Source: Borreliella mayonii (GTDB lineage: Bacteria > Spirochaetota > Spirochaetia > Borreliales > Borreliaceae). From it: a stretch of 23,735 bases of DNA. Location: positions 1 through 23,735 of the forward strand of contig NZ_CP015788.1 of assembly GCF_001945665.1 (NCBI RefSeq), written 5' to 3'. The notes below the pieces were generated by a model. That model saw only the letters and a list, made by a program, of their open reading frames with translations, was not told where the DNA came from and searched no databases. The translations under genes were made by a program, and so were the position numbers. The first letter of the stretch is position 1. Every line of letters begins with the position of its first letter. Positions 1-9,663 of the stretch are shown here, one piece after another.

Positions 1-30
1 GAAATAATTTTTAAATAGTATAAATATTTT
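1..30. other. Left hairpin telomere
   Basis: The conserved Borrelia telomere box TAGTATA lies at 16-22. After the first base, 14 bases precede it, matching the spacing at the right end (14 bases before TAGTATA on the minus strand). Covalently closed hairpin ends of Borrelia linear plasmids carry this box about 14 bp from the turn and are processed by ResT. The leading G is extra relative to the other end, so the window may begin one base across the hairpin or carry an assembly base. Confidence 0.8.
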
Positions 31-353
31 AGCTCTAAAAAAGATTAATTACACATGTGAATTAAGAAACGCAAACTTTAACTCAAAAATCTAAACCCGC
101 AAAATTTTATATTTCTTTGTAAGAAATATATCATAAACTTTATCTAATCTTGTTTTAACTCTATCTAACCTAGCTTTAAATTAATTAACAACTGAAGTAA
201 CTAAATTTTTTGTTGTTTTCAACTTCAAGTGTTACACCACTTTTTATCTAAATTATCTATTTTAAAAACCTTAATCGACATCTCAATTCTTTTTTTTGCC
301 TCATTTTTTAGTTTAAAATCTTATTTTTTATTTTTTTTATTAACTTATTTATG
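31..353. other. Subtelomeric DNA without a gene
   Basis: Very AT-rich, with many stops in all frames. The only structure noticed is a short dyad, AAGTG/CACTT around a six-base loop near 227-242. No coding sequence or RNA gene is supported here. It separates the telomere from the end of the broken restriction-modification gene. Confidence 0.5.
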
Positions 354-3300
354 CTAAAAAATTTTATTATTGAGTAAATAATTCTCATATCCTTTTATTA
401 AAAACGAAATATAATCTTCCCTTTTTTTGTTTTTTAATACCTTAAAATCACTAAGCAAAGTAATAAAATCTTTTTTGGTTAATGAATAAAGACTAGCTAC
501 AATAAAATTGTTTTCATTTTCTTTTTCTTTAAAAAATTCATCTTCCACATTTAGATTTAGTATTTTATTAACCTTTTCTTTATCAAACTCAAAATATTCT
601 AAGCAAAGTAAATATTTAAAGTTCTTGGGATCATTTTTAGCTATTAATAAAGAAGTATTTTTTACAAGATTAAATATAAAGAATTACTTAAAATTTCTTT
701 TTCTTCGGGTTGGGGCATAGGGCATTAATATAAACATGATTTTAGCACATTTGAATCAATAAATCTTCTTATCAAAAAATAAAATGCTAATGAATTAAAA
801 ATAGAAATAATAAATAATTTCTTATAAATAGATATTGGGGGTTCTTCATAATTTATATATAGCGACTCTATACAATAGGAATTTTTAGGGCATAATGTAC
901 TAATCATGGTTCTTTGATCCGTATTTATTGCAATTTTTCTATAGAATACTCTTTCGGTTTGATATTGGTTATTTTTAGTCAATACTTTTTCTAAGTCTTC
1001 TTTATTTATCCATAGCAATTTAGAACTTTCTTTTTCAGTCTTATCTTCAAAAAATCTTGAATTAAATTGATGGATATTAGCTCCAGAATAAAGAAATATA
1101 AAGTTTTCATTACTATATTCTTTATACAATGCTTTATACTTTGTTAAATTTAGCCCTACTCCAAAATCAATATATTCTTGATGAAGAACACTGAATTGAC
1201 TAAATATTTTGTTAATTAAGCTGAATTCTTCATTATCTTTAAATTCAATAATTGCTTCTTGAATAGGAGATAGTTTCTTAATTTGATTTATATTTAATTC
1301 AACTCCTTTATAAGCATCGTCTTTACTATCTTTTAAATCCCTAGTTATTTCTTTTAAGATATTATCACTACTCTGAATCATGAATTTTGCTTTAAAGCTC
1401 GATGTAAATTCTTTAATATTACCAAGTTGAAATATTACAAATTTAAAACGAGAATCCACATCTTTATTTTTTTTATTTTCAAATTGATAAATATAGTTAA
1501 GTTTATAGTGAGCAAATATATGTTTTCTTAACAATCTAGAACTAAATTCACTCCAAAGACTAGAAGGAGTTAGATAGGTTAAATTACCCCCTGGTTTTAT
1601 AAGTTTTAAATTAAATGAAGTAAAATATCTAAAAAGATTTGGGTCTCCACCACTAGTAAAGTCTTTAAAATCAAATTTATAAATATTATTAATGGCAATT
1701 ATACTATTTTTTCTTCATTGTATTCAATGCTCAAAGGATGATTATCTTTGCTAAGTATTTCTTGCTTTATGCTATTTTGTTCTTTTATGACTAGTTTTCT
1801 GTAGCTAGGAATATGTTTTGAGAAAAACTCTGTTTCATTAAATTTAGTTTTCTCCCATGGAGGATTTCCAATTACAATATCAAATCCTTCTTGAATATCT
1901 GGAAATTCAATTCCATAGTGAAAAAATTTATAGTAGCTACTTAATTTCCTAATTTTTTCTATTTTTTCTTTATCTTCACTAGAAGTTTTATTGCCCAAAA
2001 TATTTTCAATTAAACTAATTACAGATGTAATATCGCTAAATTCTATATTTAAAAATTTATCAAAAGATAATGAATAAAGCTTAATTAAAGAAAATATTAT
2101 TCTTAAATTATCTATATCTTTACTTTCTTCATATTCTTTGTATATCTTTTTAGATTTTTCTATATCTTCTTTAATAGTATCATTAATCCCTCTAATTTTT
2201 TGATAGATATCTTCTAAAATAGTTATAATTTCTTTAATCCTTTTTTTAAACAAAGAAAATCCACTCTCAAATTTCTTTTTTACAACATTAAAAAATTCGT
2301 CCTTGGCATATCCTAGTAAGGCATTTCCTACTTTTATATGATGCTCAATAAAGCTTAGTGGTGTTCCAAAAATAAAGGTATTAATCCACAAACTTAGCAT
2401 GGTAATTTCAACTGAAATAGGATTAATATCAACACCATAAATACACTTCTTTAGCAACATCCTTTTTAAGTACTAATTCCTTGCTTATACTATCTTGAAC
2501 ACATATTCTTCACTTTCTTTGATAATAACCCTATATTCTTTATCAAGCTCTTTTTTTACATCTTCAAATTTATCTAGCTCGTACCATACTTTTTCTGCTA
2601 AGTAATCTAAACAAGAAATCAAGAAATGCCCTGATCCATAAGAATTATCAATGATTTTTATATCTAAAGGGGACTTGGTTTTAAGCTGTTCTTCAATTGA
2701 TGATATGACCATAAAATCAGTTAGGTCATCTGGAGTGTAATATGCTCCACTTTTCTTTCTATCAAGCGATCTAGATGTAAGATAAATATTCCCTTTATAG
2801 TATGTGGCAACTTTGTTTGCCTGCTTGTTTGCAAGCTCTTCTTCGGTACGAATGAGATAAGCTCCGTCTTCAATAATACGATGAACAGTAGTATCTGCAA
2901 TTCTTAGGTCATATTTCAAGTAGAGTTTCGTACAATTCTCCAAAACTTTTAGGATCTAACTTTGAATACTCTACAAATTTTTCATCTTTAATATTTTTTT
3001 CTTCAAAGAAAAGTATTTTAATTAGTATTTCTTCAAGTTCACTAATACTTAGCAAACTTTCATTATTTAAATATTTAACCTTATCTTCTGAAAATAACCC
3101 TCCATTAAATACGGGAAACTTTATTGCATCACTTCCTTTATCAAGTAAATTGAAAATTGTTATTATTTTTTTATATCCTAATTTATTTTTTGTATTTTTA
3201 TCATAAAAAAATACCTAAAAGATATAGAAGATCTGTATAGCTTATTTTCTTTTAATATTTTCTTAAAAATGTCGTTATCTTCAATATATGCAATAAAAAA

Positions 3301-4172
3301 TATTCTTAAAATAAAAATAATTGATTCTTCAAGTATGCTAGCTAAAATATGCTGAGCAATTTCTTTGGGCTGATACTTTAAATTCTTTGTCATATATATT
3401 TTTTGCAATTTTAAATACTATAGGGTCATCAGGTCTCTCATAAAGTATCTCTTCTAGAGTTTTTTAAATTATCTCTTTTTCTTTAGCTATTTGCTCTTTT
3501 TCAACCTCTATTACATTACTTGTCTTTAGATATCTTTCTTTTCTTATAAGGTAGATGAATAAAACAAACCATTCTTATTCCTTATATTCTTCTTTTTCTT
3601 CAATTTTAGAAAAATTAAATTCAATATATCTTTTTTCTCCATAAAGTACTTTCGATTTGTCATATAATCTCCATACCTTTCCATTTTAAAGTATCTCATA
3701 ATGTTTTTGATATTGATGATTTAGATATCTATAGCTGATCTTCTGCTTCTTTTACTTTATCTTTAGCATCAAAACTAAATGATGGGCGCTTAACCTCTGC
3801 TATAAGCAAGATATCTTCGACAGGAATAGGTTCATTATTTTTTTTAGCTTCTTTTAAATTTATTATTAAAGGCTACTTTGTCTTTATCGTTTTCAAAAAG
3901 CAGTATATCTACTCTAGACTCCACTCCTTCTATTTGCCCGGCTTTTTGTTGTTCTACTGAATAATTTAGTTCTTAAATATATACTTTAGCAAAGACTCTA
4001 TATTTGCTTCTGTTGAATTATCATCTATTATCTATTGAAGAAAGTTTATTTTTTATAAGAATAAAAAGTCTTTTGGCTTATTAATATTTTCCTTTTTTAT
4101 AAAGTCTTTTGATAATTGTCTATAAAGAGATATATTGGGATTATTTGTTTTTAAGATATCATTAGTTTTCAT
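354..4172 (-). pseudogene. Broken type IIG restriction-modification gene (BBE02/BBH09-like)
   Basis: The original product would be a fused restriction endonuclease and N6-adenine methyltransferase of about 1,270 residues, the usual size of this Borrelia plasmid family. Reading the minus strand from an ATG at 4172, a nuclease-like part shows VDILLF and AEVKRPSF (about 3780-3930), resembling a PD-(D/E)xK active site. The methyltransferase part has RKKSGAYYTP (about 2730-2760), SAM-binding DNSYGSGHFL (about 2625-2655), GVDINPISVE (about 2400-2435) and catalytic NPPW (about 1855-1870). The frame is broken repeatedly: near 2918; around 2465-2510, where VQDSISKELVLK reads in another frame; at the A6 run near 1704-1709; and many times above 3400. 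The C-terminal piece ends at 354. In B. burgdorferi intact relatives limit uptake of foreign DNA; this copy cannot make a full enzyme. The motifs and lesions are visible in the sequence; the family link is from recall. Confidence 0.88.
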
Positions 4173-4239
4173 TATCTATGCTTTTAAAAAACCATTTATA
4201 TTGTTTGCAAATCTTTTCCATATATTATTTTAATATTAA

Positions 4240-4625
4240 CAATATATTCTAAAAAAATTAAGTTTTTAATTAAAAACTTAATTTTAAATAAATCGGTTGA
4301 TAGAATACTTTCAATGAATTCAACCACAATAAAGATCATATTCATTTATTACTAGAATTTACTCCCAATATACACCTTCTAAATTTATTAATAATCTAAA
4401 AACAGCATCTTTAAGATTTATAAGAAAAAAATATTTTATTTATTTAGAGAAGTATTACTGGAAACCTTATTTGGTCTAGAAATTATTGTGTTCTCTTTGC
4501 TGGAGATGAATATTCTATTGATATCGTCAAAAAGTATATTCAAAAACAAAACAAATCTATTTATTAACAAATTCATCTCCACCTAAATTTCATAGAAATT
4601 ATAGGTGGAAAATTTTTTGTTATTT
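4240..4625 (-). mobile_element. IS200/IS605-type fragment: left end and tnpA 3' remnant
   Basis: The element's left end faces right. A subterminal hairpin at 4579-4608 pairs CCACCTA/TAGGTGG and AATTTC/GAAATT with one bulge, the type of end hairpin bound by Y1 (HUH) transposases. On the plus strand at about 4384-4567 are broken pieces of the transposase C-terminus: KTASLRFIRKK, then YYWKPY, then FAGDEYSIDIVKKYIQKQN ending at TAA 4565-4567. The tnpB half is missing, and the fragment meets the start of the restriction-modification pseudogene. The same DNA recurs in plus orientation near 9980, 16750, 18722 and 21095. It cannot move by itself. Confidence 0.75.
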
Positions 4626-4656
4626 TTGTTAAATTATCAAATAATATTAAAATTAC

Positions 4657-4680
4657 TTGATAATAATATCAAATTATAAT
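4657..4680 (+). promoter_or_regulatory. Candidate -10 and dyad upstream of the PFam54 lipoprotein
   Basis: A perfect TATAAT lies at 4675-4680, about 58 bases before the TTG start. It is preceded by a dyad TTGATA-N4-TATCAA at 4657-4672 that would overlap the -35 zone. TTGATA is only 12 bases from the -10, too close for a standard sigma-70 -35, so the dyad may be an operator. Inference only. Confidence 0.35.
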
Positions 4681-4737
4681 ATTATTATTTTGTATTAAAA
4701 TTAATATTTATTAGTTCAAATTTATAAGGAGAATATC

Positions 4738-5586
4738 TTGAAAAACCCTAAATTAAATACATCTAAGCTTAACATTATTACAGCAATATTAACTTCAATT
4801 TGCATATCATGTGCACCTCTTGGTAATGTTAATCCAAACAAACTAAACAGCCGTGCCACTACAAGGAATCTAAAAAAAACAAAAACCCGTACCAATTCGA
4901 GAGCTCCAAAAAAAACAAACAGTCGCACCAATTCAGAAAATTTATCGGAAAATCCAACAAAAAATCTAGAAGTAAATAACCAAAATCTTGAAAATGAATC
5001 TCAAAATCCAAAATCTTCAAATCAAAGCCCCCAAGAACAAACTACAATCTCAAAATTAGAAAACATTGGTAAAGACCTAGAAGCTCAAAAAAAGGAAGAA
5101 GATACACAAATAGCTAAATCTGATAGTGTTCAATATGATTTCCTAGAGACTTTTAAACTTCAAAGAGATGATGTTTTTATGCATCGTGAAAAAATGAAAT
5201 TAAAAAGAATAATTTACTCATCCCTAAATTACGAAAAAGAAAAAATATTGACATTAAAAGAAATTCTTGAAAAACTTGATAAAAATTCTGCGAGCCGACT
5301 AATAGCTCGTAAATTTCTTGAAACAGCAAAGAATATTCAACTTCAAACAGAAAACAGACATTTAAAAAAAATACAAAATATATTACACACTTTAAGCAAA
5401 GAAGAAGCCGAAGAATTACTACAACACACAGAACAGGATTTAAAGAAAAAACAAAACTTTGTAAAAGCTTTAAACAAAACCATTGAGGCTTACAATAAAA
5501 ATTCCGGAGACCTCAAAACTAATGAAGAAAATCTAGCAAATCACATAAAGGATAAATACTACGAAGCTCTTTATCTACTAAATTAA
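4738..5586 (+). CDS. PFam54 (CspA/P35-type) surface lipoprotein
   Basis: A 282-residue predicted lipoprotein. The TTG start at 4738 is set by the AAGGAG site about 8 bases upstream. The signal peptide ends in the lipobox C22-I-S-C25, with C25 lipidated. Residues about 28-95 are an Asn/Ser/Lys-rich tether with repeated RTNS/NSR units. From about residue 100 the protein is helical, with IGKDLEAQKKEE, LKRIIYSSLNYEKE and LKEILEKLDKNS, segments closely resembling CspA (BBA68) and its lp28-4 and P35 relatives as I recall them. Family members are outer-surface dimers; some bind complement factor H, others do not, so binding cannot be assumed here. It is a single gene with its own terminator at 5636. 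This is the only clearly intact gene in the first 11 kb. Confidence 0.85.
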   Translation: MKNPKLNTSKLNIITAILTSICISCAPLGNVNPNKLNSRATTRNLKKTKTRTNSRAPKKTNSRTNSENLSENPTKNLEVNNQNLENESQNPKSSNQSPQEQTTISKLENIGKDLEAQKKEEDTQIAKSDSVQYDFLETFKLQRDDVFMHREKMKLKRIIYSSLNYEKEKILTLKEILEKLDKNSASRLIARKFLETAKNIQLQTENRHLKKIQNILHTLSKEEAEELLQHTEQDLKKKQNFVKALNKTIEAYNKNSGDLKTNEENLANHIKDKYYEALYLLN

Positions 5587-5635
5587 GCCTATTAATCTAA
5601 ACAAAAAATTAATAAGTTGCGCTTGATATTTTTTT

Positions 5636-5665
5636 AAAAGAGAAGTTAATTCTTCTCTTTTTTTA
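5636..5665 (+). terminator. Rho-independent terminator of the PFam54 lipoprotein
   Basis: Stem AAAAGAGAAG (5636-5645) pairs with CTTCTCTTTT (5652-5661) around a six-base loop and runs into a T tract. It lies 50 bases after the stop codon of the 4738-5586 gene. Confidence 0.75.
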
Positions 5666-5761
5666 TTCATACAATCAGTCCAAGCTAAAAACACAAAATA
5701 AGAATTTAATCTTTTTAGCTATAAAATAATAATTATTAATTTTAGTCTATAAGGAGAGTAT

Positions 5762-5858
5762 TTGGACAAAAATTAAACTAAATATAACTAAGCTTAATAT
5801 TATTACAGCAATATTAACTTTAATTTTCATCTCATGCGCATCTAAACAGGCTACATAG
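5762..5858 (+). pseudogene. 5' fragment of a second PFam54 lipoprotein gene
   Basis: After an AAGGAG site (5751-5756) and a TTG, the sequence repeats the leader of the 4738 gene: KLNIITAILTLIFISCAS, including a lipobox-like cysteine. The start and the leader are one base out of frame at an A5 run (5768-5772), giving an early stop. The body of the gene is missing; the leader frame ends at TAG 5856-5858, inside a palindrome. It is a remnant of a tandem PFam54 array, as is usual for this family on lp54 and lp28-4. Confidence 0.75.
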
Positions 5859-5879
5859 CTGGAATAATTATTCCAGCTA
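5856..5879. repeat. 24-bp perfect palindrome
   Basis: TAGCTGGAATAA is followed immediately by its exact reverse complement. No T tract follows, so a terminator is unlikely. It sits exactly where the PFam54 fragment stops and may mark a deletion junction or a protein site. Confidence 0.6.
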
Positions 5880-6180
5880 CATTTACAAATAAACACCCCG
5901 CAAATCTTAAATAAAATAACAACTTTTTTTAAAATAAATCTCCTCTACTTAACTTTAATAAGTTAAAATAATTATAAAATTTACTTATAATAAAAGTACC
6001 CTGGCATTCTAAACAAACACACCGCAAAAGCAATTTAAATTTTACTCTTAACTAAGAGCTTATTTTATTATATAAAATAAAACACAAACAATAATAAATG
6101 GCTTAATATTAATATTTAAATTATAAAAATATGCAAATACTAGTTTATAAATTAACAAAAAAACATATAAGGGGGACTTT
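5880..6180. other. Intergenic AT-rich stretch
   Basis: No coding sequence is supported. A small hairpin CTCTTA/TAAGAG lies at 6045-6058. A ribosome-site-like AAGGGGGA lies just before the ATG at 6181. Confidence 0.4.
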
Positions 6181-6540
6181 ATGAAAATCACAAATATAGC
6201 AAGCATATTAATAAGTTTCAAATAGATGGGGGAATGAATCAAAACAAATACCACAAATGAAAATTCTCAAAATAATATTTTAAGAATCTCAGCTATAAAA
6301 TCAGAAATAGAAGAGATAAACAAAATTATTCAAAAAAAATCTCTTTCAATAGAAAAGCATAGAGGGGAAAAAAAGATTACCATTGAGAAAGTAATAGATC
6401 ACAGTATAATTATCATAGCTACAGGGGGCGGCAAAATAAATGCAGCCCTTTGGACAAACTATATTATATCAAAACATAAAATTGATCACATAACTAATAT
6501 TAAAAAATTATTTCCAAAAAGTTCTACTCAAATTTTATAA
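6181..6540 (+). pseudogene. Truncated MTA/SAH nucleosidase lipoprotein (Pfs-2/BBI06-like)
   Basis: One frame runs from ATG 6181 to TAA 6538-6540, interrupted by TAG 6223-6225 and TGA 6235-6237 in the leader. Past these it reads RISAIKSEIEEINKIIQ, then ATGGGKINAALWTNYIISK, matching the N-terminal half of methylthioadenosine/S-adenosylhomocysteine nucleosidases, whose usual motif is TGIGKVNAA. The family has about 230-270 residues; only about 119 codons remain, and the C-terminal catalytic Asp region is absent. The leader replaced by stops suits the exported plasmid version known on lp28-4. It should be inactive. The assignment rests on recalled family motifs. Confidence 0.65.
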
Positions 6541-7227
6541 CTAAAATCTTAAAAAAAACAATCAAATTCCTATTAATCTAACATTAATGCAAAAATGCCT
6601 CAACATATTAGAAAAAGAAACAAAAGTCATCGTTAAATTATATACTAACAAGAATTCTATATCCAAAATTTATTATACCCCCAAAAAAGCTCATTTAAAA
6701 TAAAGCGCCATGCCATTTCCACTATAAAAGAATCATTATAAACCGAGTTTGTGCAAAAACTTACAACTTGCCACAACAATTTACAATAAAATTATGTAAA
6801 CAAACAATTTCTTTGTAAATTGACCGAATCAAGAAATATAAATTTTGAGAATATATAATTTTCTATAATCAATAATGAAAATTTTTAGGTACTTATTTGG
6901 AAAATTTGTTTAAAACAATAAGGCGTATAAATTGCAACAATAAGCTATCTTATCACCTAATAATCCTTACTTTCACCCCACACAATAATAAAAACCCGCA
7001 TAAACACGAAAGCAAGGGTTAGCTACTATGGTGAGGTATTATACGTCGTATATTTAACGACAACATTATGAAATATTACCCTGCTTGATAAAGCTATTGA
7101 AACATAGTAATTTTACAAATTGTTAACATAAATAATTAATTGTAGATTTTAATACAAAAATACAATCGGACTATCTTAAAATTTATTATTAGATAATCGA
7201 ATTGTATTTTTATAAGGAAAATAAATT
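6541..7227. other. Gene-free stretch with a structured GC-richer block
   Basis: 6541-6700 has short coding-like debris with stops and no clear family. From about 6960 to 7095 base composition rises and several inverted segments occur: AACCC (6993-6997)/GGGTT (7016-7020), a GCAAGGG (7012-7018) with TACCCTGC (7077-7084), and a TCACC near 6973 with GGTGA near 7030. The pairings compete, as in switching or attenuating RNA leaders, but no known riboswitch class is recognised. The block lies about 130 bases upstream of the zinc-ribbon fragment. Confidence 0.35.
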
Positions 7228-7399
7228 TTGACTAAAGATTTTGATGATGAGATACATTGTAATTCTTGCAACAAACTAATTAAAAATTATGATAAAATTT
7301 GTATCGCTTGTGGGGGCTAAAAATAAAAAATCTTATTACATATTAATAGCATTTTTATTATGTTTATTTTTTGGCTATTTAGGGCTTCATAATTTTTAA
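7228..7399 (+). pseudogene. Frameshifted zinc-ribbon plus TM2-domain protein
   Basis: A TTG at 7228 follows AAGGAAA and opens a 30-residue frame with two CxxC pairs, CNSC and CIAC, a small zinc ribbon. It stops at 7318-7320 just after a G5 run (7312-7316). If one G is removed, reading continues as GAKNKKSYYILIAFLL, then FFGYLGLHNF, the start of a TM2-type membrane hairpin, then stops at 7397-7399. Intact zinc-ribbon/TM2 proteins have a second membrane helix, so this copy is both frameshifted and truncated. Its function is unknown; the domain match is by pattern. Confidence 0.6.
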
Positions 7400-7447
7400 A
7401 GTTTTTGTGATTTAAATTCACACGATATTCAACCAATTCAACTGGGC

Positions 7448-7741
7448 TTAATACCACAAAAAGTTTATTAAAATACTTCTCATTAAGTCAGACAATGGGG
7501 GCATATTGTGACAACTACCATCTTTTAAACTATGGAAAGCCTTTTCTATATCATCCAGCAAAAGATGCTCAGCCATATATAATTTTAAATTAGAAATTTT
7601 ACCTTCAGTAAACATCATCAGAACATATGCCGTAACTTTATAAATTATTAAAATTCTCAAAAAAGTTTGAACAGCTTGCTCTTGTTTATCAGGCAAAAAC
7701 CCCAACAAAGCTAATGTTTTTATTATACAAACTCCAACCAA
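7448..7741 (-). pseudogene. Remnant of a small lipoprotein-like gene
   Basis: A 97-codon frame starting at TTG 7741. The N-terminus, VGVCIIKTLALLGFLPDKQEQ, looks like a lipoprotein leader in which the lipobox cysteine has become Phe (LLGF for LLGC). The rest is amphipathic, with KISNLKLYMAEHLLLDDIEKAF, and matches nothing I can name with certainty. A second frame from an ATG further upstream runs out of register, suggesting small indels. Either a decayed lipoprotein or an expressed non-lipidated form; decay is more likely given the neighbours. Confidence 0.4.
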
Positions 7742-8005
7742 GGTCCTTATATATATACTCCTTGCCCATATTAATATAAAAATAAACTATAAATATACAA
7801 GTTTATCAAAATACTATTATTAATAAACTTAAAAAGCTCTACTAAGATAGTTTGTGGTAGAACTAATAAAAATAATACTAAAGTCTATAACAATTTTATC
7901 TTTTATCAAGAATTATTAAATACCAAATCATTACTAAATATTATTATGATTATTCCAATATTATATTTAATATAAGATTTTAGATTTTAGATAAGGAAAA
8001 TATTT

Positions 8006-8858
8006 ATGAAATACAAAATCATTGCAGGCTTATTTGTTTTTCTGCTTTTAAATGCTTGCAATCCAGATTTCAACACTAATCAAAAAGATATGAAGTATAA
8101 TCTAGTAAAAAAGGGCCAAAATCCAATAAAAAAAGATTACAATCCAGTAAAAAGATGTTAGAGCTCAATACAGAAGCAAGCCCAAATCAAAAAGAAGGCC
8201 TAAATCAAGAAGCAAACTCTAACCAAGAAGAAAACCCCAACAAAAACACAGGAAACATAATGCTTAATAATTTAAAAAATTTAATAGAACAAGCTTACGT
8301 AGATAACGAAAAATATGAAAAAAGTTGGAAGAAGAATCTAAAAACCAATATGAAATATCAGCTTTTAAAATCTTAAGTTTGCCATCATCACCAGGCGAAA
8401 AGGTGGCCGCTGATACCGAAAGATCAAAAAGTTATAGAAAACTAACTTATAGCATCTTAATATCAATACTATTAATGATAATGACTTAAAGAATTTTTCA
8501 AAAATTGTAGAGTTGCTAGGCCAAATACAAGGCATATTTAACATCTTTAACTCACTGGGAGGTGCTTTTGAAGACATGGTTGCATTTTTCGTATCCCCCA
8601 AAAAGACAATCTAGAAAAACTAGAGACTTCAGATTTAGAAAGGCTTAAAGATTCTTTGGGAAAATTTTTATCTACAAAAAATTTCGTCTCAGAAATGATG
8701 CACCAACTCTTATTAGATTATCAAAATGATACAAATCGTATAAGCACAGATGAAAATAAGCTTAAATCTCGTGCAGATACACTTTTCAATCAAATGGCAA
8801 AAAAAGCTAAGAAGCAGAAAAGCTAAAAAATGATATATTTTCAATACGCAACCTTTAG
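8006..8858 (+). pseudogene. Frameshifted PFam54-type lipoprotein gene
   Basis: An ATG at 8006 follows AAGGAAA and begins an intact lipoprotein leader ending LLLNAC. The frame stops at 8159-8161. The coding sense continues in a second frame (8155-8376: EASPNQKEGLNQEANSNQEE, then a helical start), then shifts again through LPSSPGEKVAADTERSKSY, LGQIQGIF-like and SEMMHQLLLDYQNDTNRI segments. A last shift near 8810 restores KEAEKLKNDIFSIRNL, ending at TAG 8856-8858. Restored, it would be about 280 residues, the normal PFam54 size, and its C-terminus resembles CspA-group helices. At least three frameshifts make it non-functional. With the 4738 gene and the 5762 fragment it is the third trace of this family on the molecule. 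Confidence 0.75.
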
Positions 8859-8887
8859 GATATATATTAGAATTACCATAATGTAAA

Positions 8888-8909
8888 AGCCTATCCAAAA
8901 GGATAGCTT
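8888..8909 (+). terminator. Hairpin after the PFam54 pseudogene
   Basis: CTATCC (8891-8896) pairs with GGATAG (8901-8906) around AAAA, with partial AAG/CTT extension. It is about 30 bases after the pseudogene stop. The T tail is weak, so termination is only probable. Confidence 0.5.
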
Positions 8910-9260
8910 AATGTTTTAACTAAAGACTACAAAAAATTTTCAACCTATTTTACATAAACTTTAATTCTAATAATAAGTAAACCACTTTTCTATAATCTTT
9001 AATTTAATAATAGCGGTTAGCTTACACTTTGATAATTTTATTTTTAATAATTGACGGTTACAAACAAAAATTAAAATTTTATAACAAATTAAAGGTTTAA
9101 TTACAAATTAATCAATCTGATAATGATTAATTTGCCTTGCTATTTTATTACTATTAACACAATAAATAAAAATCAAAAATGCATTTTAACTTACTCCTAA
9201 TAATAATTACAATTTTATTTAAAGCCCTAAAAAAGAATGAATTTGCTAAAATAGGCAAAT

Positions 9261-9290
9261 AACCAATGAAGCTATTCTTATTGGTTTTTC
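9261..9290 (+). terminator. Orphan terminator-like hairpin
   Basis: AACCAAT-G-AAG (9261-9271) pairs with CTTATTGGTT (9277-9286) with one bulge and is followed by T-rich sequence. No gene precedes it within 400 bases, so it probably outlived its gene. Confidence 0.5.
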
Positions 9291-9299
9291 TCTGACTTA

Positions 9300-9663
9300 T
9301 TAGCCCAAAAATTTTACCTATTTTCTGCTCTTATATTTAGAAAATCCTTGCGTTTTATTTCCTTTTTTAATTTACATAAATTATTATATGTAAAGCTTAA
9401 TCAACTTGAGCATTCAAGGAGCTAGCTATCAACTTCTATTTTATTAGGAATGGAAACTCTTTTTTATATTTACTTGGATAAGTAATGAAATTTTACTTAT
9501 TTTTTTATAACAACCTGTCTTATCACTTAGTATTTTGCTATATAAATCTTTCATATCTAAATACCCTTAAAAATATCTTTTGATTAGTTTTAAGATATAT
9601 TCTGCGTTTATAAGCTTTATTATCACACATATATTCTATTAATTATCAATATAGTATTGGTTG
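9300..9663 (-). mobile_element. Inverted tnpB 5' fragment of an IS605-type element
   Basis: Read on the minus strand this is the N-terminal coding region of a TnpB (OrfB) transposase-associated protein, decayed by stops: segments equivalent to YKRRIYLKTNQK and YKKEFPFLI. From 9356 to 9663 it is an exact inverted copy of 10354-10661. Between about 9300 and 9355 homology to the same region continues, but with mismatches. No left or right IS end hairpin is attached. Confidence 0.7.
9356..9663 (+). repeat. Left arm of a perfect 308-bp inverted repeat
   Basis: Compared base by base, this arm is identical to the reverse complement of 10354-10661. The match stops at 9355/10662 and 9664/10353. The spacer is 690 bases. 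The arm corresponds to the 5' part of a dead tnpB. Confidence 0.95.

Noticed and set aside
508..720. Plus-strand frame over the end of the restriction-modification pseudogene
   Set aside because: Antisense to the pseudogene's C-terminal coding and composed of low-complexity S/F-rich sequence.
8365..8898. Minus-strand frames opposite the PFam54 pseudogene
   Set aside because: The plus-strand reading restores a full family member; the minus frames match nothing.
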